Shown: positions 21,107-31,160, counted from the stretch's first letter. The stretch is 58,852 nt of DNA from Planctomycetaceae bacterium (GCA_028284145.1 JANQSH010000123.1:1-58852); one strand, 5' to 3'. The notes: generated by a model from the sequence alone, not told the origin. Translations and numbers: made by a program.

Positions 21107-23106
21107 ACCTGTTCGCCAATTTCGCCAGTATCCTGTATGTGGCATTGGGGTTAGGGCTGGTCATCTTTTTTCATGAACTCGGACACTTCGCCGTCGCCAA
21201 ATGGTGTGATGTCAATGTCGAGCGTTTCAGCATCGGCTTCGGGCCGATCATCTGGCGGTACAAGCGGGGAGAAACCGAATACGCGCTTTCAGCCATTCCG
21301 TTTGGTGGTTACGTGAAAATGTTGGGGCAGGACGACATGGACCCCAGCCAGATGAGCAGCGAGGAAATTGCCGCCGATCCGCGATCGTATTCGGCAAAAA
21401 CGGTTCGTCAGAGAATGGCCATCATTTCGGCGGGCGTCATTATGAACATCATCACAGCGATGATGTTCTTCGCGATCGCGTTCAAGTTCGGCTACAACAC
21501 GTCTCCGCCAACTGTTGGTCATGTTGTCACTGCCATGCCCGCCTTCGAGCAGGGTGTGCAACGCGGCTATCGGATCAAACAGATTAACGATCGTGAAATC
21601 CGTACCTTCAGTGATATCCTGCGTGCGACTGCATTAAGTAGTGGCCCGCTGAATATCTCTGGCGTCGATGGAAATGATCAACCATTCTCACTGGTCATCG
21701 CACCGAATAAAGATGACAGGAAGGGAGACACGCGGCCTCGCATCGGCATTGCCCCTTCGCTAAGCCCGAAAATCTGGCGGCACGAGACGATGCAGAAGTT
21801 TGTTTACGAGCGAGGCCGGCCGGCCGGGAATGCTTCACCGGAACTGCAGAATGGTGATCTCATTACCAGGGTTAATGGGCGCGACATCGAGTCGTTCGTC
21901 GATCTTGTTAAGGCGATGTCTGATTTTCGAAGTGAAGAGGTTATTCTGACGGTCCAACGCACAGCGGAGAAGAAGAGCGAGGAGGCCAAAACTGTCACCG
22001 TGACTCTGAAGCCACAACCGTATCGCGAAACCGGCTTGCGACTGGAGATCGGCAAAATCGTCGCGGTGGCCAAAGGATCGCCTGCTGACAAAGCCGGAAT
22101 CAGGATGGGAGACAAGATCACTCAGGTGATTGCCGGTGGCCAGGCCCGTCAACTCGCCACCGATATCGATCCGCTCCGTCTGCCGGAGGAATTGCGAAAG
22201 CTGGCTGGCGAGGAGATCGAAATTGAAGTGAAACGGGAAGGGGCTGGTGGGGGATCGGAAACAATAACTCTCAAACTCACGCCACAAGACAAAACCAACT
22301 GGCTGCCTTCGGGCATTATGCCGACAGAACCGACCGCTGCCGATTCGATCGGCGTTGCCTACTCCGTTTTGCCACAGGTGATTCAGGTCATTCCTGACAG
22401 CCCCGCAGATAAGGCTGGTATCCAGTCGAATGACAAAATTGAATCGGTCCTGCTCACCTTTCCGGATGATTACGAACTGGAATCGCAACAGACTAAAGAG
22501 ATCAAAATCGAATTCGATGACAAACTGACCGACTGGTCCTACATTCACTGGGTGATTCAGGTGCAACCGCTGCGACAGATCAAACTGACGGTCAGTCGTG
22601 GTGGTGAAGACCAGCGAACGGTCGATCTGGCTCCCGTAAAATCAGAGGATTGGTTCACCGCATCGGATCGTGGTCTGCGGTTGGAACCCGCTAACCGTTT
22701 GCTGGTCGCCGACAATACCATCGAAGCGATGCAGATGGGAATCAACTACACCCACAATGCCGCACTCGACATTTATTTGACGTTGCGCAGTCTGTTTTCC
22801 GGACGGTTGTCGGCCAAGGAACTACATGGTCCGATCGGTATTGCGGAGGTTGCCTACAAATTTTCACAGCAGGGCCTGCCCGATTTGTGTCTGTTCCTTG
22901 GGTTGCTTTCCGTGAACCTTGCCGTGCTGAACTTCCTGCCGATACCGGTTCTCGATGGCGGACACATGGTGTTTCTCATCTGGGAAGCCGTGACAAGAAA
23001 GAAGCCAAACGCGCGTGTTTTGATGGCGGCTCAGGTGGTTGGTTTTGTATTCGTCGTCAGCCTGATGGTCTTCGTACTTTACCTGGACATCTTCGTTCAT
23101 CGTTGA
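21088..23106 (+). CDS. rseP: Site-2 protease RseP, long form with several PDZ domains
   Basis: From the ATG at 21088 (ribosome site GAGGAG) the protein has 672 residues. The zinc motif HELGH (29-33) lies in the first membrane span, and the second active-site motif LDGGH lies in a late span. These define intramembrane proteases that release transcription factors such as sigma-E. The long middle has about four PDZ-like units, for example [55 protein letters not shown] and [18 protein letters not shown]. coli RseP is about 450 residues with two PDZ domains, so this one is clearly enlarged. The start lies inside dxr, which indicates translational coupling. Confidence 0.94.
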   Translation: MEILALDLFANFASILYVALGLGLVIFFHELGHFAVAKWCDVNVERFSIGFGPIIWRYKRGETEYALSAIPFGGYVKMLGQDDMDPSQMSSEEIAADPRSYSAKTVRQRMAIISAGVIMNIITAMMFFAIAFKFGYNTSPPTVGHVVTAMPAFEQGVQRGYRIKQINDREIRTFSDILRATALSSGPLNISGVDGNDQPFSLVIAPNKDDRKGDTRPRIGIAPSLSPKIWRHETMQKFVYERGRPAGNASPELQNGDLITRVNGRDIESFVDLVKAMSDFRSEEVILTVQRTAEKKSEEAKTVTVTLKPQPYRETGLRLEIGKIVAVAKGSPADKAGIRMGDKITQVIAGGQARQLATDIDPLRLPEELRKLAGEEIEIEVKREGAGGGSETITLKLTPQDKTNWLPSGIMPTEPTAADSIGVAYSVLPQVIQVIPDSPADKAGIQSNDKIESVLLTFPDDYELESQQTKEIKIEFDDKLTDWSYIHWVIQVQPLRQIKLTVSRGGEDQRTVDLAPVKSEDWFTASDRGLRLEPANRLLVADNTIEAMQMGINYTHNAALDIYLTLRSLFSGRLSAKELHGPIGIAEVAYKFSQQGLPDLCLFLGLLSVNLAVLNFLPIPVLDGGHMVFLIWEAVTRKKPNARVLMAAQVVGFVFVVSLMVFVLYLDIFVHR

Positions 23107-23128
23107 GCCGATCGGCAGGACGGCCCCT

Positions 23129-23159
23129 GCCGTACAAAAGTCCGCCGTACAAAAGTCCT
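23129..23159 (+). repeat. Two tandem copies of a 15-base unit
   Basis: The unit GCCGTACAAAAGTCC occurs twice in direct succession just after rseP, in the short gap before the convergent hflX end. It looks like a small local duplication; no function is apparent. Confidence 0.6.
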
Positions 23160-23174
23160 GAGTGACTCAAGACC

Positions 23175-24494
23175 TCAATCCTCCTGGTCCTGGTCAGAGA
23201 AGATCGGTTCGTGGATCGTCAGGTGGGTGTCGTCGCCGTTGATCTGGTTGGCGAATCGCTCAGGCATTCGGACACTCATCTTCACGCGCGAGTTGGTGTA
23301 TTCTCGTGACAAGACTTCCGCATGCTCTGCCAGGAATGCCAGCAGGCGGCCATTTCCGGCACTGGTTTCGATTTCCGCTTCGACATAACCACGTCCCAGC
23401 CGGGATGCCACGGCTTTTTCGAGTTGTTTACGTCCCTCACCTGTTGCCGCGCTGACAGGAATGGTATCTTCGTGGTTGAGGCGCAGGACATCGAACTGAG
23501 CCCGGGATTCGACCGCATCGACTTTGTTCAGCACCAGCAGCATGTTATCCCGATTGACACCAATGTCATCCAACACATCGTTCACCGTTTCGATTTGATG
23601 TTCGGCTTCGGGATGAGAGGCGTCGACCACGTGTAGAAGTACATCGGTATGCCGGGCTTCTTCGAGCGTTGACTTAAAGGACGCTACCAGATGGTGCGGC
23701 AGATTGCGAACAAAACCGACGGTATCGCTCAGGAGAACATCGCCCCATTTTGGAATCGACCAGCGACGTGTGCGGGTATCGAGCGTGGCGAAGAGTTTGT
23801 CAGCCACGTAGACGTCGGAATCGGTCAGACGGCGCATCAACGTGCTTTTTCCGGCGTTTGTGTAGCCGACGAGGGAAACAGTCATCTCGGCGCTGCGGCT
23901 GGCGACGGTTCGTTCCCGTCGTTTTTCGACTTCCTTGAGTTTTCGTTTGAGTTCGGCCACGCGTTTGTCGAGCAGGCGACGGTCGGTTTCCAACTGCTTT
24001 TCCCCGGGACCACGACCGGCCCCCACCCCCCCTTCAATACGTTCGAGGTGTGTCCAGAGCCGTTTCAATCTGGGACGAAAATAGAGAAGTTGCGCCAGTT
24101 CGACCTGCAGGCGGGCTTCATACGTCCGAGCACGACTGGCGAAAATGTCGAGGATCAATTCACTTCGATCGACGATGATCGTGTCGGTCTCTTTTTCGAG
24201 ATTTCGGCCCTGAGCGGGGGTCAGATTGTTGTCGAAGAGAATAAGCTCTGCATCTGTGGCTTGTGCCAGCAGTTTTAACTCTTCGACTTTGCCGCTGCCG
24301 AGGTGGGTTGCCGGATGCGGCTTATCGCGCGACTGTACGAGTTCCCCCACAATCTCCACACCGGCGGTCTCTGCCAGCCCGCGAAGTTCTTCCAGCACAT
24401 CGTCGTAGCGTTTCTTCTGCTCAGGTGTCACGACTGCAGCGAGAGCGGCTCGCCTGGTCTCGACTTTGAGTTGTTCACGTTTCGGGTCTGACAC
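23175..24494 (-). CDS. hflX: Ribosome-associated GTPase HflX
   Basis: The 439-residue GTPase has the HflX N-terminal domain (GVEIVGELVQSRDKPHPATHLGSGKVEEL) and the diagnostic glycine-rich linker IEGGVGAGRGPGEKQLETD. Its G domain has G1 GYTNAGKST (210-218), G3 DTVGF, G4 NKVD and G5 VSAATGEG. HflX splits stalled 70S ribosomes, particularly under heat stress. A short acidic C-terminal extension follows the G domain. It is convergent with rseP across a 68-base gap. The start MSDPKREQLKVETRRAALAAV fits the family. Confidence 0.96.
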   Translation of the reverse strand: MSDPKREQLKVETRRAALAAVVTPEQKKRYDDVLEELRGLAETAGVEIVGELVQSRDKPHPATHLGSGKVEELKLLAQATDAELILFDNNLTPAQGRNLEKETDTIIVDRSELILDIFASRARTYEARLQVELAQLLYFRPRLKRLWTHLERIEGGVGAGRGPGEKQLETDRRLLDKRVAELKRKLKEVEKRRERTVASRSAEMTVSLVGYTNAGKSTLMRRLTDSDVYVADKLFATLDTRTRRWSIPKWGDVLLSDTVGFVRNLPHHLVASFKSTLEEARHTDVLLHVVDASHPEAEHQIETVNDVLDDIGVNRDNMLLVLNKVDAVESRAQFDVLRLNHEDTIPVSAATGEGRKQLEKAVASRLGRGYVEAEIETSAGNGRLLAFLAEHAEVLSREYTNSRVKMSVRMPERFANQINGDDTHLTIHEPIFSDQDQED

Positions 24495-24662
24495 TCAGTT
24501 AAGGTCCGGGGTTAAAACTCGAAAAAATTGTTCGGTGGAACACACGATCAGAAAAACGCTTTATTCTAGGAGGGTGGACAATCAACATCAATAAGGACTT
24601 GAATCTGGAGGACAAGGAATTGTCTTGATATTGAGTGATGGCATTGTACGGGTTCTTCTGCC

Positions 24663-24941
24663 TCACCGACACAGCAGGACAGATCGGGTTCGCCCCATCG
24701 CGAAAGAAGTACCACGGTACCATTCGGAAGTTGAAAGTTGGCTACTTCTTCTTTTTTTTTGCAATTTGTGGCCCCAGGCGCCGCCCCGTCGCGAGTGCGG
24801 CTGCGTGAGCCGTTTGTCCGTTCTGTCCGTGAAGGCTCCGTCACCCAGCAGATAGATGACGTCCGGACGGAGACCAGGTGCACCGGCAAGAGCTTCCTTG
24901 CTATTGGTTTTCAGGTACATCGGTACGGTGAGAACAGCCAC
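24663..24941 (-). pseudogene. Possible remnant of a planctomycete VWA-domain protein
   Basis: A 92-codon minus-strand frame reads ALAGAPGLRPDVIYLLGDGA, then FTDRTDKRLTQPHSRRG. This resembles the late part of VWA-like planctomycete proteins (PDVIY-LLGDGAF...L...PH-RR), from memory. After HSRRG the similarity stops and the frame becomes unconvincing (GAWGHKLQKKRRSSQ). No start context, signal peptide or MIDAS motif is present. I read it as a decayed fragment left between hflX and prs; a chance frame is the alternative. Confidence 0.35.
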
Positions 24942-25000
24942 CGTTCGAGTTTCATTTTGTTCTGGGTATTAACGAAAGTGGGGGACGAATGGGGATGGAG

Positions 25001-25104
25001 TTAGAGCGTATTACGTTTTTCTGTGGCGCGAAAGTCGTCGTCTGGCCTGTAAACGCAGATTCCCGCGAGCGAGAAGCGTCACACGAAAAGGGAAACGGCT
25101 CTAA
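25001..25104 (+). repeat. Dispersed 104-bp repeat, copy C (full length)
   Basis: It starts TTAGAGCGTATTACG and contains GGCCTGTAAACGCAG and GTCACACGAAAAGGG. It ends GGCTCTAA, giving terminal inverted repeats TTAGAGC/GCTCTAA. It lies between prs (downstream side) and hflX. Confidence 0.9.
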
Positions 25105-25269
25105 AGCAACGGGCAGGCGGTACCGCTGTAAAGCACAACATAGTCCGACAGATTTTTACCTGCAGCGGCTTACGCCTCACTTGAAACTGCAGTAGCAGTG
25201 TGAAGGTCGCTACAGTTCAATGTGACTTACAATCGAACTCGTGTTACGGCACAAACGACTGTCGCTCTG

Positions 25270-26220
25270 TCAATCGAACAGGTGGCTGATCGACTCATTT
25301 CTATGAATACGGCGGATCGCTTCACCCAGCATTGGAGCGATGGACACTATTCGCATGTTGGGAAGTGACTGGATTTTGTCCAGCGGCAGGCTGTTGGTCA
25401 CTACGAGTTCACTTATAGAAGCTTCACTCAACCGGGCTTCCGCTGGACCACACAAGACGGCGTGTGTCGCACTGACATAAACATCGGAGGCTCCATGTTC
25501 GACTGCGACTTCGACTGCTCCACAAATGGACCCGGCAGTGCTGATCATGTCGTCGAAAATCAGCGCAACCTTACCTTCCAGTGGCCCTCCAATCAGATTG
25601 GCTTGCATCGTTTCCGTGGCACTGGAGCGTCGTTTATCGACAATTGCCAACTCACCCCCCAGGTTTTCCTGATGCTGCAGCGATCGTTTAATGCTCCCTT
25701 CATCGGGGCTGACGATCACCATGTTTTCAGGGTCCAGATTCAACGATTTGAAATACTCATCCAGAATCGGCGCGGCGAACAGGTGGTCGACCGGAATGTC
25801 AAAAAAACCTTGAATCTGAGCCGCATGAAGGTCCACTGTCAGAATGCGATCGGCCCCCGCTGTGCAAAGCAAATTGGCGACCAGTTTGGAAGTAATCGGA
25901 ACGCGACCAGCGTCTTTCCGATCCTGCCGGGCGTAGCCAAAATAGGGTATCACCGCTGTGATTCTTGCGGCGCTGGCACGTCGGCAGGCATCAATCAACA
26001 CCAGCAGTTCCATCAAATTGTCGTTGACCGGCGGCCCGCTCGGTTGTAGCAGAAAGACATCGCAACCGCGGATGTTCTGTTCAATCCGTACGCTGATTTC
26101 GCCATCTGGGAAGTCGGTCAACTCGACGGTCGCCAGCGGAACACCGAGATAGTCGGCGATCTCTTTCGCCAATGCCGGGTGTCCGCGTCCGCCAATGAGG
26201 GTGATGTTCTCATACATCAC
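25270..26220 (-). CDS. prs: Ribose-phosphate pyrophosphokinase
   Basis: The 316-residue enzyme makes PRPP from ribose 5-phosphate and ATP for nucleotide, histidine and tryptophan synthesis. Visible landmarks are FPDGEISVRIEQNIRGCDVF, the ATP-site region YFGYARQDRKDAGRVPITSKLVANLL, the metal/ribose segment TVDLHAAQIQGFFDIPVDHL and the PRPP loop FDDMISTAGS. Length and motifs are standard for class I PRS. The start could be the first or second of two adjacent ATGs. The last residues SHLFD end 165 bases before repeat copy C. Confidence 0.97.
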   Translation of the reverse strand: MMYENITLIGGRGHPALAKEIADYLGVPLATVELTDFPDGEISVRIEQNIRGCDVFLLQPSGPPVNDNLMELLVLIDACRRASAARITAVIPYFGYARQDRKDAGRVPITSKLVANLLCTAGADRILTVDLHAAQIQGFFDIPVDHLFAAPILDEYFKSLNLDPENMVIVSPDEGSIKRSLQHQENLGGELAIVDKRRSSATETMQANLIGGPLEGKVALIFDDMISTAGSICGAVEVAVEHGASDVYVSATHAVLCGPAEARLSEASISELVVTNSLPLDKIQSLPNMRIVSIAPMLGEAIRRIHRNESISHLFD

Positions 26221-26291
26221 GTCATTTCAGTCCCTGCACCGAATTTTTTCAAGCACCACTCGCAGAATTCACCGGAATTGTCGCTGGATGT

Positions 26292-26393
26292 CCAGAGCGG
26301 TTTCCCTTTTCGTGTGACGGTCCCGCTCATGGGAATCTGCGTTTGCAGGTCAAAAAACGATTCTCGCGCCACAGAAGAGCGTAATACGTTTTA
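26292..26393 (-). repeat. Dispersed 104-bp repeat, copy D, forming a stop codon
   Basis: On the minus strand it begins at the stop codon of the hypothetical gene (TAA, 26391-26393), continues as AACGTATTACGCTCTTC and contains CACACGAAAAGGGAAACCGC. The gene's last codons run directly into the repeat terminus. Confidence 0.85.
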
Positions 26394-26969
26394 TGATCCG
26401 CATAAAAAATTGTGCAGGTTGCGCAGTGGCAGAACTGGCACCCCCATCTCAATTCGCGATTCGGTTCGCAGGTTCATCCGGGCGAGATGTTCCGCCATCG
26501 CAACTTCGCCCAGCACATGATTGACCAGCACGAATGCCATCTGCGTCATCACCGGGCGGTTCTCCTCACTCATTGGTGAAACGTACAGATCGATTTCATG
26601 TCCGCCTGTGTCCAACGGAAATGCCTGAAAGCGAATGTTATCAATCGTCAGGGGAATGTGGCCGTGCTGCAGTTCCAGTTCATCCGTCGATGGCTGCCGG
26701 AAGGCGACAACTTTCCAGCCCTCAATTTTCGGGGCGGAATCGACAAAAGCCCGGACCCGATCGAAATACTCGACCCGTCCGCTGGCTGTTGCGATGAATT
26801 CGTGGTGTTTCCCATCGTGACCGTAGAGAAAGCCAATGCCGGGAGACTGCCCGGCAAGATGTCGATCGATGTCGTTCAGCGCATCGCGCATCTGCGTTTC
26901 GTCGCGAGATGTCATCGCTTCAACAACATCCTCTTTATGTTGGTCGAACCAGGTCCAGAATTCGTTCAT
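26391..26969 (-). CDS. Uncharacterised conserved cytosolic protein
   Basis: From the ATG at 26969 the protein has 192 residues; a GTG at 26984 is the alternative start. It has no signal or membrane segment. The pattern FWTWFDQH near the N-terminus and FVDSAPKIEGWKVVAFRQP in the middle recalls an uncharacterised family found in several phyla, in which a WF-start is followed by PKL-x-W-x-V-x-A-F-R. No catalytic motif is visible and I cannot assign a role. Its stop codon is formed by the terminus of repeat copy D. It stands between prs and the VWA genes, all on the minus strand. Confidence 0.75.
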   Translation of the reverse strand: MNEFWTWFDQHKEDVVEAMTSRDETQMRDALNDIDRHLAGQSPGIGFLYGHDGKHHEFIATASGRVEYFDRVRAFVDSAPKIEGWKVVAFRQPSTDELELQHGHIPLTIDNIRFQAFPLDTGGHEIDLYVSPMSEENRPVMTQMAFVLVNHVLGEVAMAEHLARMNLRTESRIEMGVPVLPLRNLHNFLCGS

Positions 26970-26984
26970 AGAAGCATGATACAC

Positions 26985-27300
26985 GCTTCAGACCACGAAT
27001 GTTATCCGGCGTTGGGTGGTACGTCCAATAGCAGAGCGGATGGGCATGGCAAGTTCGGAAGTCGCGTTGAATAAAGCCAAAACCGTGACTTGACAGTCAA
27101 TTGTACAAGTCGTTTGACACCAAAAGAGAAAATGACTCCGCTCGAAAAATTGAACGGAGCCATCGGCTGGGAATCACTTGTTGACCCGGATTGACGACCT
27201 GGAAAAGTTGACCTTTTCGTGTGACGTCTCTGGCTCGTGGGAGCCTGTGTTTGCAGGCTGAATGACGCCCATCGCGGCACAGAAGAGCGTATAATACGCT
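26985..27300. other. Gene-free gap with repeat copy E
   Basis: No coding region was seen. Its right-hand part (27201-27304) is repeat copy E, whose TTAGAGCG end contributes the stop codon of the VIT/VWA gene. The rest should carry the promoter of the hypothetical gene. Confidence 0.5.
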
Positions 27301-27304
27301 CTAA
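27201..27304 (-). repeat. Dispersed 104-bp repeat, copy E, forming a stop codon
   Basis: On the minus strand it starts TTAGAGCGTATTATACGCTC (27304 downward) with a two-base insertion, and contains GCCTGCAAACACAGGC and CACACGAAAAGG. The TAG stop of the VIT/VWA gene (27301-27303) is within its first bases. Confidence 0.9.
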
Positions 27305-29526
27305 CTGCCTCCGCGAACGTTGAACTGCAGCCACCGACCTCGCGATTGCACAACAACATTGCCCTGTGCCATCGATCGGGCCAGCGAAGGATCCTCCTTC
27401 AACAATTTGAAATACTCCTTCGAGCCGACGTCGACCTGCTGAATGTTCTTCTTCTCAGCCACCTCAAACCGGCTGTCGATCCAGACATTGTTGGAATTGT
27501 AGAATGTTCGGTTACCGACATAGCGAATCTGCGATAACGCTTCGCCCGATTTCCCTTCCTGTCTGAGGGCCTGATTCGCCTGCCAGTACAGATTTCCGGC
27601 TGCTCCGCTGTTGACCATCTGAGCACGATTCATTGATTGCAGCCGCGCGTTGACTACGGACGCAGTGCCGTAGGATTGTGCCTTCAGGCCACCCGCACCA
27701 TTCAAGCGGGAACGAAAACCGGCAACCTGCTGTTCCCTGGGAATGTTGCAGACATCATCGACCAGCAGGAAACTGGTGTAAGGCGTGACGATACCATATC
27801 GCTTTGCAAGATATGTCACTTCCTCGATCAGCTCCTTATCTTCCATCTCGCTTTTTCGGATTTCGTTGAGCAGAAAATCGACCTTCTGCCCAGCCCAGAG
27901 GCGCGGTACAAATGCGCTGCGTTCATCTTCCGAATACTCCGGGAAGTTCATTTCGTACTCGAAGGTCCTGGTTTCACCGTCGACCTGTCCAGACAACCGC
28001 ACGGTCTTTGTTCCATGACCTGTGTAGCGACCATAGATCACAACCTGTTCGCCCTTGTAGACGTCCGAAATTTTTCGTGGGAAGACCTCGCTGATTTCCA
28101 GACCATCGATTTCGAGTCTGAGATCGGTCATCAATGGTGAGCCGACACGATCAAAAAACGAAGCGATTCTGGTGGAGATATCTTCATCGGGCAGAATGTA
28201 TTCCGATTCGCCCCGATGATCCAGCGCGAGAAAATCAAGTAACCGGGTGTTGACATTGAACCCTTCACCGAAGACGAAAATTCGGACATCTTTGCGGTTT
28301 TTCTCTGCGATCTCTTTCAGAATGGCTTCAGGATTGCGTTCGCCGATGGTCGGCAGCCCATCGGTCGCGAAGACAATCATCTTCATCCGATCATCGTGAT
28401 CGAACTGATCGAGAGAAACTGTCAACGCCTCCTGAATGGCAGTGCCGCCACGAGCGTGAAGTTTTTTGACGTACTGCAACGCGCGGACTTTGGCGTCGTC
28501 ATTGAAGTGAACCAGCCCTTTGCTGCTGAAATTTCGCGACGTTGTACCGAAATCGACAATGTTGAACCGGTCGCCGGGTCGCAAATTCCTGACGCAGTGG
28601 TTAAGCGCCTCGCGGGCCTGCTCCATCTTGTTACCCTGCAGCATCGAACCAGAGGTATCGACGCAGAAGACAATATCCTTGGGCAGAATCTGATCCTGTT
28701 TCACCTGCCCTGCTCCCTTACCCATGGTGGGCGAGAGCATCAGCAGGAAGGCACCTTCTTCATCGACTTCACGATGGGCCAGCAGACTTGCACTGATATC
28801 TTCCTCAGAGAGTTGGTAATACAGCACGAACGGGTGTGTCGGCAGATAGTTTTCCTGTTTCCATTCGGCAGCGATATCCCACTCTGGTTTTTCCACCAAT
28901 GCGATTTCGTGGGTTGGGGAATAGACATTCTTAATGGGTGTGTCGCTCCTGATGTTGACGGAAACGCTGGCGGACTTCAGCGGCTGCATGAGAGCCTTGG
29001 GGTTGGTGTTGAGCATCTGTAATCTCACCAGCCCGCCTTTTTGCTTTAACACGGTCGTATATTTGAGCTTGACCGTCACCGTTCCGTTGGCAGCGATGCG
29101 CGGCACGCGGGTTTGGATCAGTTGGTTGCCGTAATACTCAAGTAGTGCGGGCGAGCCACCCTGAGCCACCATTTCGGTAAAGACCTTGTTTGCTTTTTCG
29201 GTGTCGAGGATTTCGGCTTTCGTCTCTTTGCCATCGACCACGACTGACATGTTGTCGACCTGAGCGCCCGGTTCGAGTTCCATGTAGCAGGTGGCCCCCA
29301 TGATGGTCGATGGGTTGGGATTCCTGAACGTGCAGTTGTAGGTCTTTTCGGCGACCTGATTCACGATGTCGACATGAATGTGATCGAGCCAGACCTGCAC
29401 TGGTTGCGGCGAACGCATGAAGCAGGCTTCGCTGCGTGTTGGTGCAATTGAAAAGGCCATGCCAGTAGCCAGCAGTAAAAAGGCGGCAGCCGACATCAGC
29501 ATGTTGTGTCTGCGAGGGGGCTTCAT
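27301..29526 (-). CDS. Secreted VIT plus von Willebrand factor A domain protein
   Basis: From the ATG at 29526 (GGGAG ribosome site) the protein has 741 residues. A signal peptide (MLMSAAAFLLLATGMAFSIA) is followed by a VIT domain (about 40-170: VDIVNQVAEKTYNCTFRNPN, ATCYMELEPGA). A VWA domain with MIDAS motif DTSGSM follows at about residue 290 (DIVFCVDTSGSM, RGGTAIQEAL, FATDGLPTIGERNPE). The C-terminal part has no known domain. VIT/VWA proteins resemble inter-alpha-trypsin inhibitor heavy chains; in bacteria they bind metal and probably mediate surface or periplasmic protein contacts. A second VWA gene lies upstream on the same strand. Confidence 0.92.
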   Translation of the reverse strand: MKPPRRHNMLMSAAAFLLLATGMAFSIAPTRSEACFMRSPQPVQVWLDHIHVDIVNQVAEKTYNCTFRNPNPSTIMGATCYMELEPGAQVDNMSVVVDGKETKAEILDTEKANKVFTEMVAQGGSPALLEYYGNQLIQTRVPRIAANGTVTVKLKYTTVLKQKGGLVRLQMLNTNPKALMQPLKSASVSVNIRSDTPIKNVYSPTHEIALVEKPEWDIAAEWKQENYLPTHPFVLYYQLSEEDISASLLAHREVDEEGAFLLMLSPTMGKGAGQVKQDQILPKDIVFCVDTSGSMLQGNKMEQAREALNHCVRNLRPGDRFNIVDFGTTSRNFSSKGLVHFNDDAKVRALQYVKKLHARGGTAIQEALTVSLDQFDHDDRMKMIVFATDGLPTIGERNPEAILKEIAEKNRKDVRIFVFGEGFNVNTRLLDFLALDHRGESEYILPDEDISTRIASFFDRVGSPLMTDLRLEIDGLEISEVFPRKISDVYKGEQVVIYGRYTGHGTKTVRLSGQVDGETRTFEYEMNFPEYSEDERSAFVPRLWAGQKVDFLLNEIRKSEMEDKELIEEVTYLAKRYGIVTPYTSFLLVDDVCNIPREQQVAGFRSRLNGAGGLKAQSYGTASVVNARLQSMNRAQMVNSGAAGNLYWQANQALRQEGKSGEALSQIRYVGNRTFYNSNNVWIDSRFEVAEKKNIQQVDVGSKEYFKLLKEDPSLARSMAQGNVVVQSRGRWLQFNVRGGS

Positions 29527-29583
29527 TGTGTGACTCCCTGATATTTTCCGAGGCGGTTTGTTTGTCAGGCGATGTGCCAAGAA

Positions 29584-29687
29584 TTAGAGCAGCTTACCTT
29601 TTCGTGTGACGGTTTTCGCTCGTGGGAGCCTGCGTTTACAGGCCAAAAGACGATTTTCGCGCCACAGATGAACGTAATACGCTCTAA
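29584..29687 (-). repeat. Dispersed 104-bp repeat, copy F (full length)
   Basis: The boundaries TTAGAGC (29584-29590) and GCTCTAA (29681-29687) are perfect terminal inverted repeats 104 bases apart. It lies between the two VWA genes, with its TTAGAGCG end 87 bases downstream of the first VWA gene's stop. Confidence 0.92.
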
Positions 29688-29774
29688 AAAACAAAACTGA
29701 AAAATCTCGCGCGCCTCTTCCGGAGAGTTGACGTTCCGAAAGAGGACGCGAAGTGCGGGTCGCAAAGTTGGAAA

Positions 29775-31037
29775 TCAGTTCTCGAATTTGAAGTTCTTCT
29801 TCTCAGCCTGCGTCCGCAGAGATTTGATCAATGCGGCATCGAGGCTCTCTTCTCCCATTTCTGCCAGTTTGCGACGTTCGATGGAGATGTACTTGTCGCG
29901 TGCGGCACTCAGTTCCTTGATCTCGGTTTGAATCTTCAAACGTTGCTCTGATTTTTCCTTCACGAACTTCTTCCGTTCTTCAACTGTCATCTTTTTCAGA
30001 TTTTCTGGCAGATCCTCTTCTTTCAGGTCTTCCATTTTGAAGTCTTTGTTCTTGCAGGCGTCAACAAGATCCCAACGGGCATTGTTGTACAGACCCGATG
30101 CCTTGTATTGAGCGCGGGCGGCAGCGGAGGAGACAGCCAGACCGGAAGCATTGGCATCCTGAACCGTCTGGTTGGCCAAGGCGGCATCGCGTTGTTTCTT
30201 GCCACCGAACACCACGTAGGTTTCGTTGAGCTTCGTACTCAGTTCGGCCAGCTTCCTGTCTTGTGGGGCGGGGATATCGGCAACAGCAGAGTTCTGGTCA
30301 ATGCTCATGAAGGAGCCGTCTGCCAGTTGAGCTCCATCCTGCCATTTGGTGTTGACACCTTGCTGGTGGTCTCCGCAGAAAATGGTGCTGATCGTAATAC
30401 CCTTATCAATTGCCGCCTGACAAGCTTTTTTGTAGTCGACCGGACCTTGCGTGAACGGTTCGTTTCCTGCAATGAAAATCGCCCGCAGGTCGCTGTCGGT
30501 TTTGCTCCAGTCGAGTTCTCTTGTGGCAACGTCGATCACCTGTCCGCAATGCTCCGATCCACCGCGAGTCGTCAATGCGAACAACACTTCGGAAACCTTG
30601 TCGAGGTCACTCGTCAAACCGACGACCTGTCGAATGTAACCCTCTTTGGCATTCAATCCACTGTTGCCATATTCGTAGACGGCGACGGTCAGGTTGGGAG
30701 CTTTGCCGTTTTGTTTCACGGTGGCGAATTGATTCACGATTTTCCAGAGTTGTGCCCGTGCCTGATTGATCAGTCCATTCATACTGCTGCTGGTGTCAAG
30801 CAGAATCGCCATCTGGATGTTGGGGCGATTGGTCTCGGCTTCTGGTCTGGCTTCTTCGGTGGCTTCGGCTGTTTTATCTTCAGTCGCATGAGCTTTGGCA
30901 GGGGCCTGGTCAGCAACCGGTGCTGAAGATTGCTGTTGTTGTGCGGGATCAGCCGAGACAATCCCGCTGGCGGTTAATGTCAGGGCGCTGAAAACGAGGG
31001 CGGAACTGATGGCAAGTTGACGACGGGTGAAGTGCAT
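29775..31037 (-). CDS. Secreted von Willebrand factor A domain protein
   Basis: From the ATG at 31037 (AAGGAGA ribosome site) the protein has 420 residues. A signal peptide (SALVFSALTLTASGIVSA) precedes a Gln/Ala/Glu-rich linker and a VWA domain with MIDAS-type LLDTSSSMNGLINQAR. Later strands are AVYEYGNSGL, LTTRGGSEHCGQVI and AIFIAGNEPFTQGP. The C-terminal third is helical and highly charged (LKEEDLPENLKKMTVEERKK), probably coiled coil. The family is common in planctomycetes; its ligand is unknown. It precedes the VIT/VWA gene on the same strand, with repeat copy F between them, so they may be cotranscribed. Confidence 0.9.
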   Translation of the reverse strand: MHFTRRQLAISSALVFSALTLTASGIVSADPAQQQQSSAPVADQAPAKAHATEDKTAEATEEARPEAETNRPNIQMAILLDTSSSMNGLINQARAQLWKIVNQFATVKQNGKAPNLTVAVYEYGNSGLNAKEGYIRQVVGLTSDLDKVSEVLFALTTRGGSEHCGQVIDVATRELDWSKTDSDLRAIFIAGNEPFTQGPVDYKKACQAAIDKGITISTIFCGDHQQGVNTKWQDGAQLADGSFMSIDQNSAVADIPAPQDRKLAELSTKLNETYVVFGGKKQRDAALANQTVQDANASGLAVSSAAARAQYKASGLYNNARWDLVDACKNKDFKMEDLKEEDLPENLKKMTVEERKKFVKEKSEQRLKIQTEIKELSAARDKYISIERRKLAEMGEESLDAALIKSLRTQAEKKNFKFEN

Positions 31038-31160
31038 TTCATTCTCCTTGGTAACAACTACGATTCGAGGCTTACAGTTTGAGGGCTTACATGGTTGGAT
31101 TTCATTGTTCCCCAAAAGTGGGGGGGGATGATTCGTCCGCAGTTTGCGTTTGCTCGTCAC

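Larger units (their letters stand above)
24495..25269. other. Gap with a possible gene remnant and a repeat copy
   Basis: Between hflX and prs, both on the minus strand, no intact gene is seen. It contains the possible VWA remnant (24663-24941) and repeat copy C (25001-25104). The hflX promoter is expected near 24500-24620. Confidence 0.5.

Noticed and set aside
27002..27334. 110-codon open frame crossing repeat copy E
   Set aside because: It is created by the repeat sequence itself; similar frames appear at other copies.
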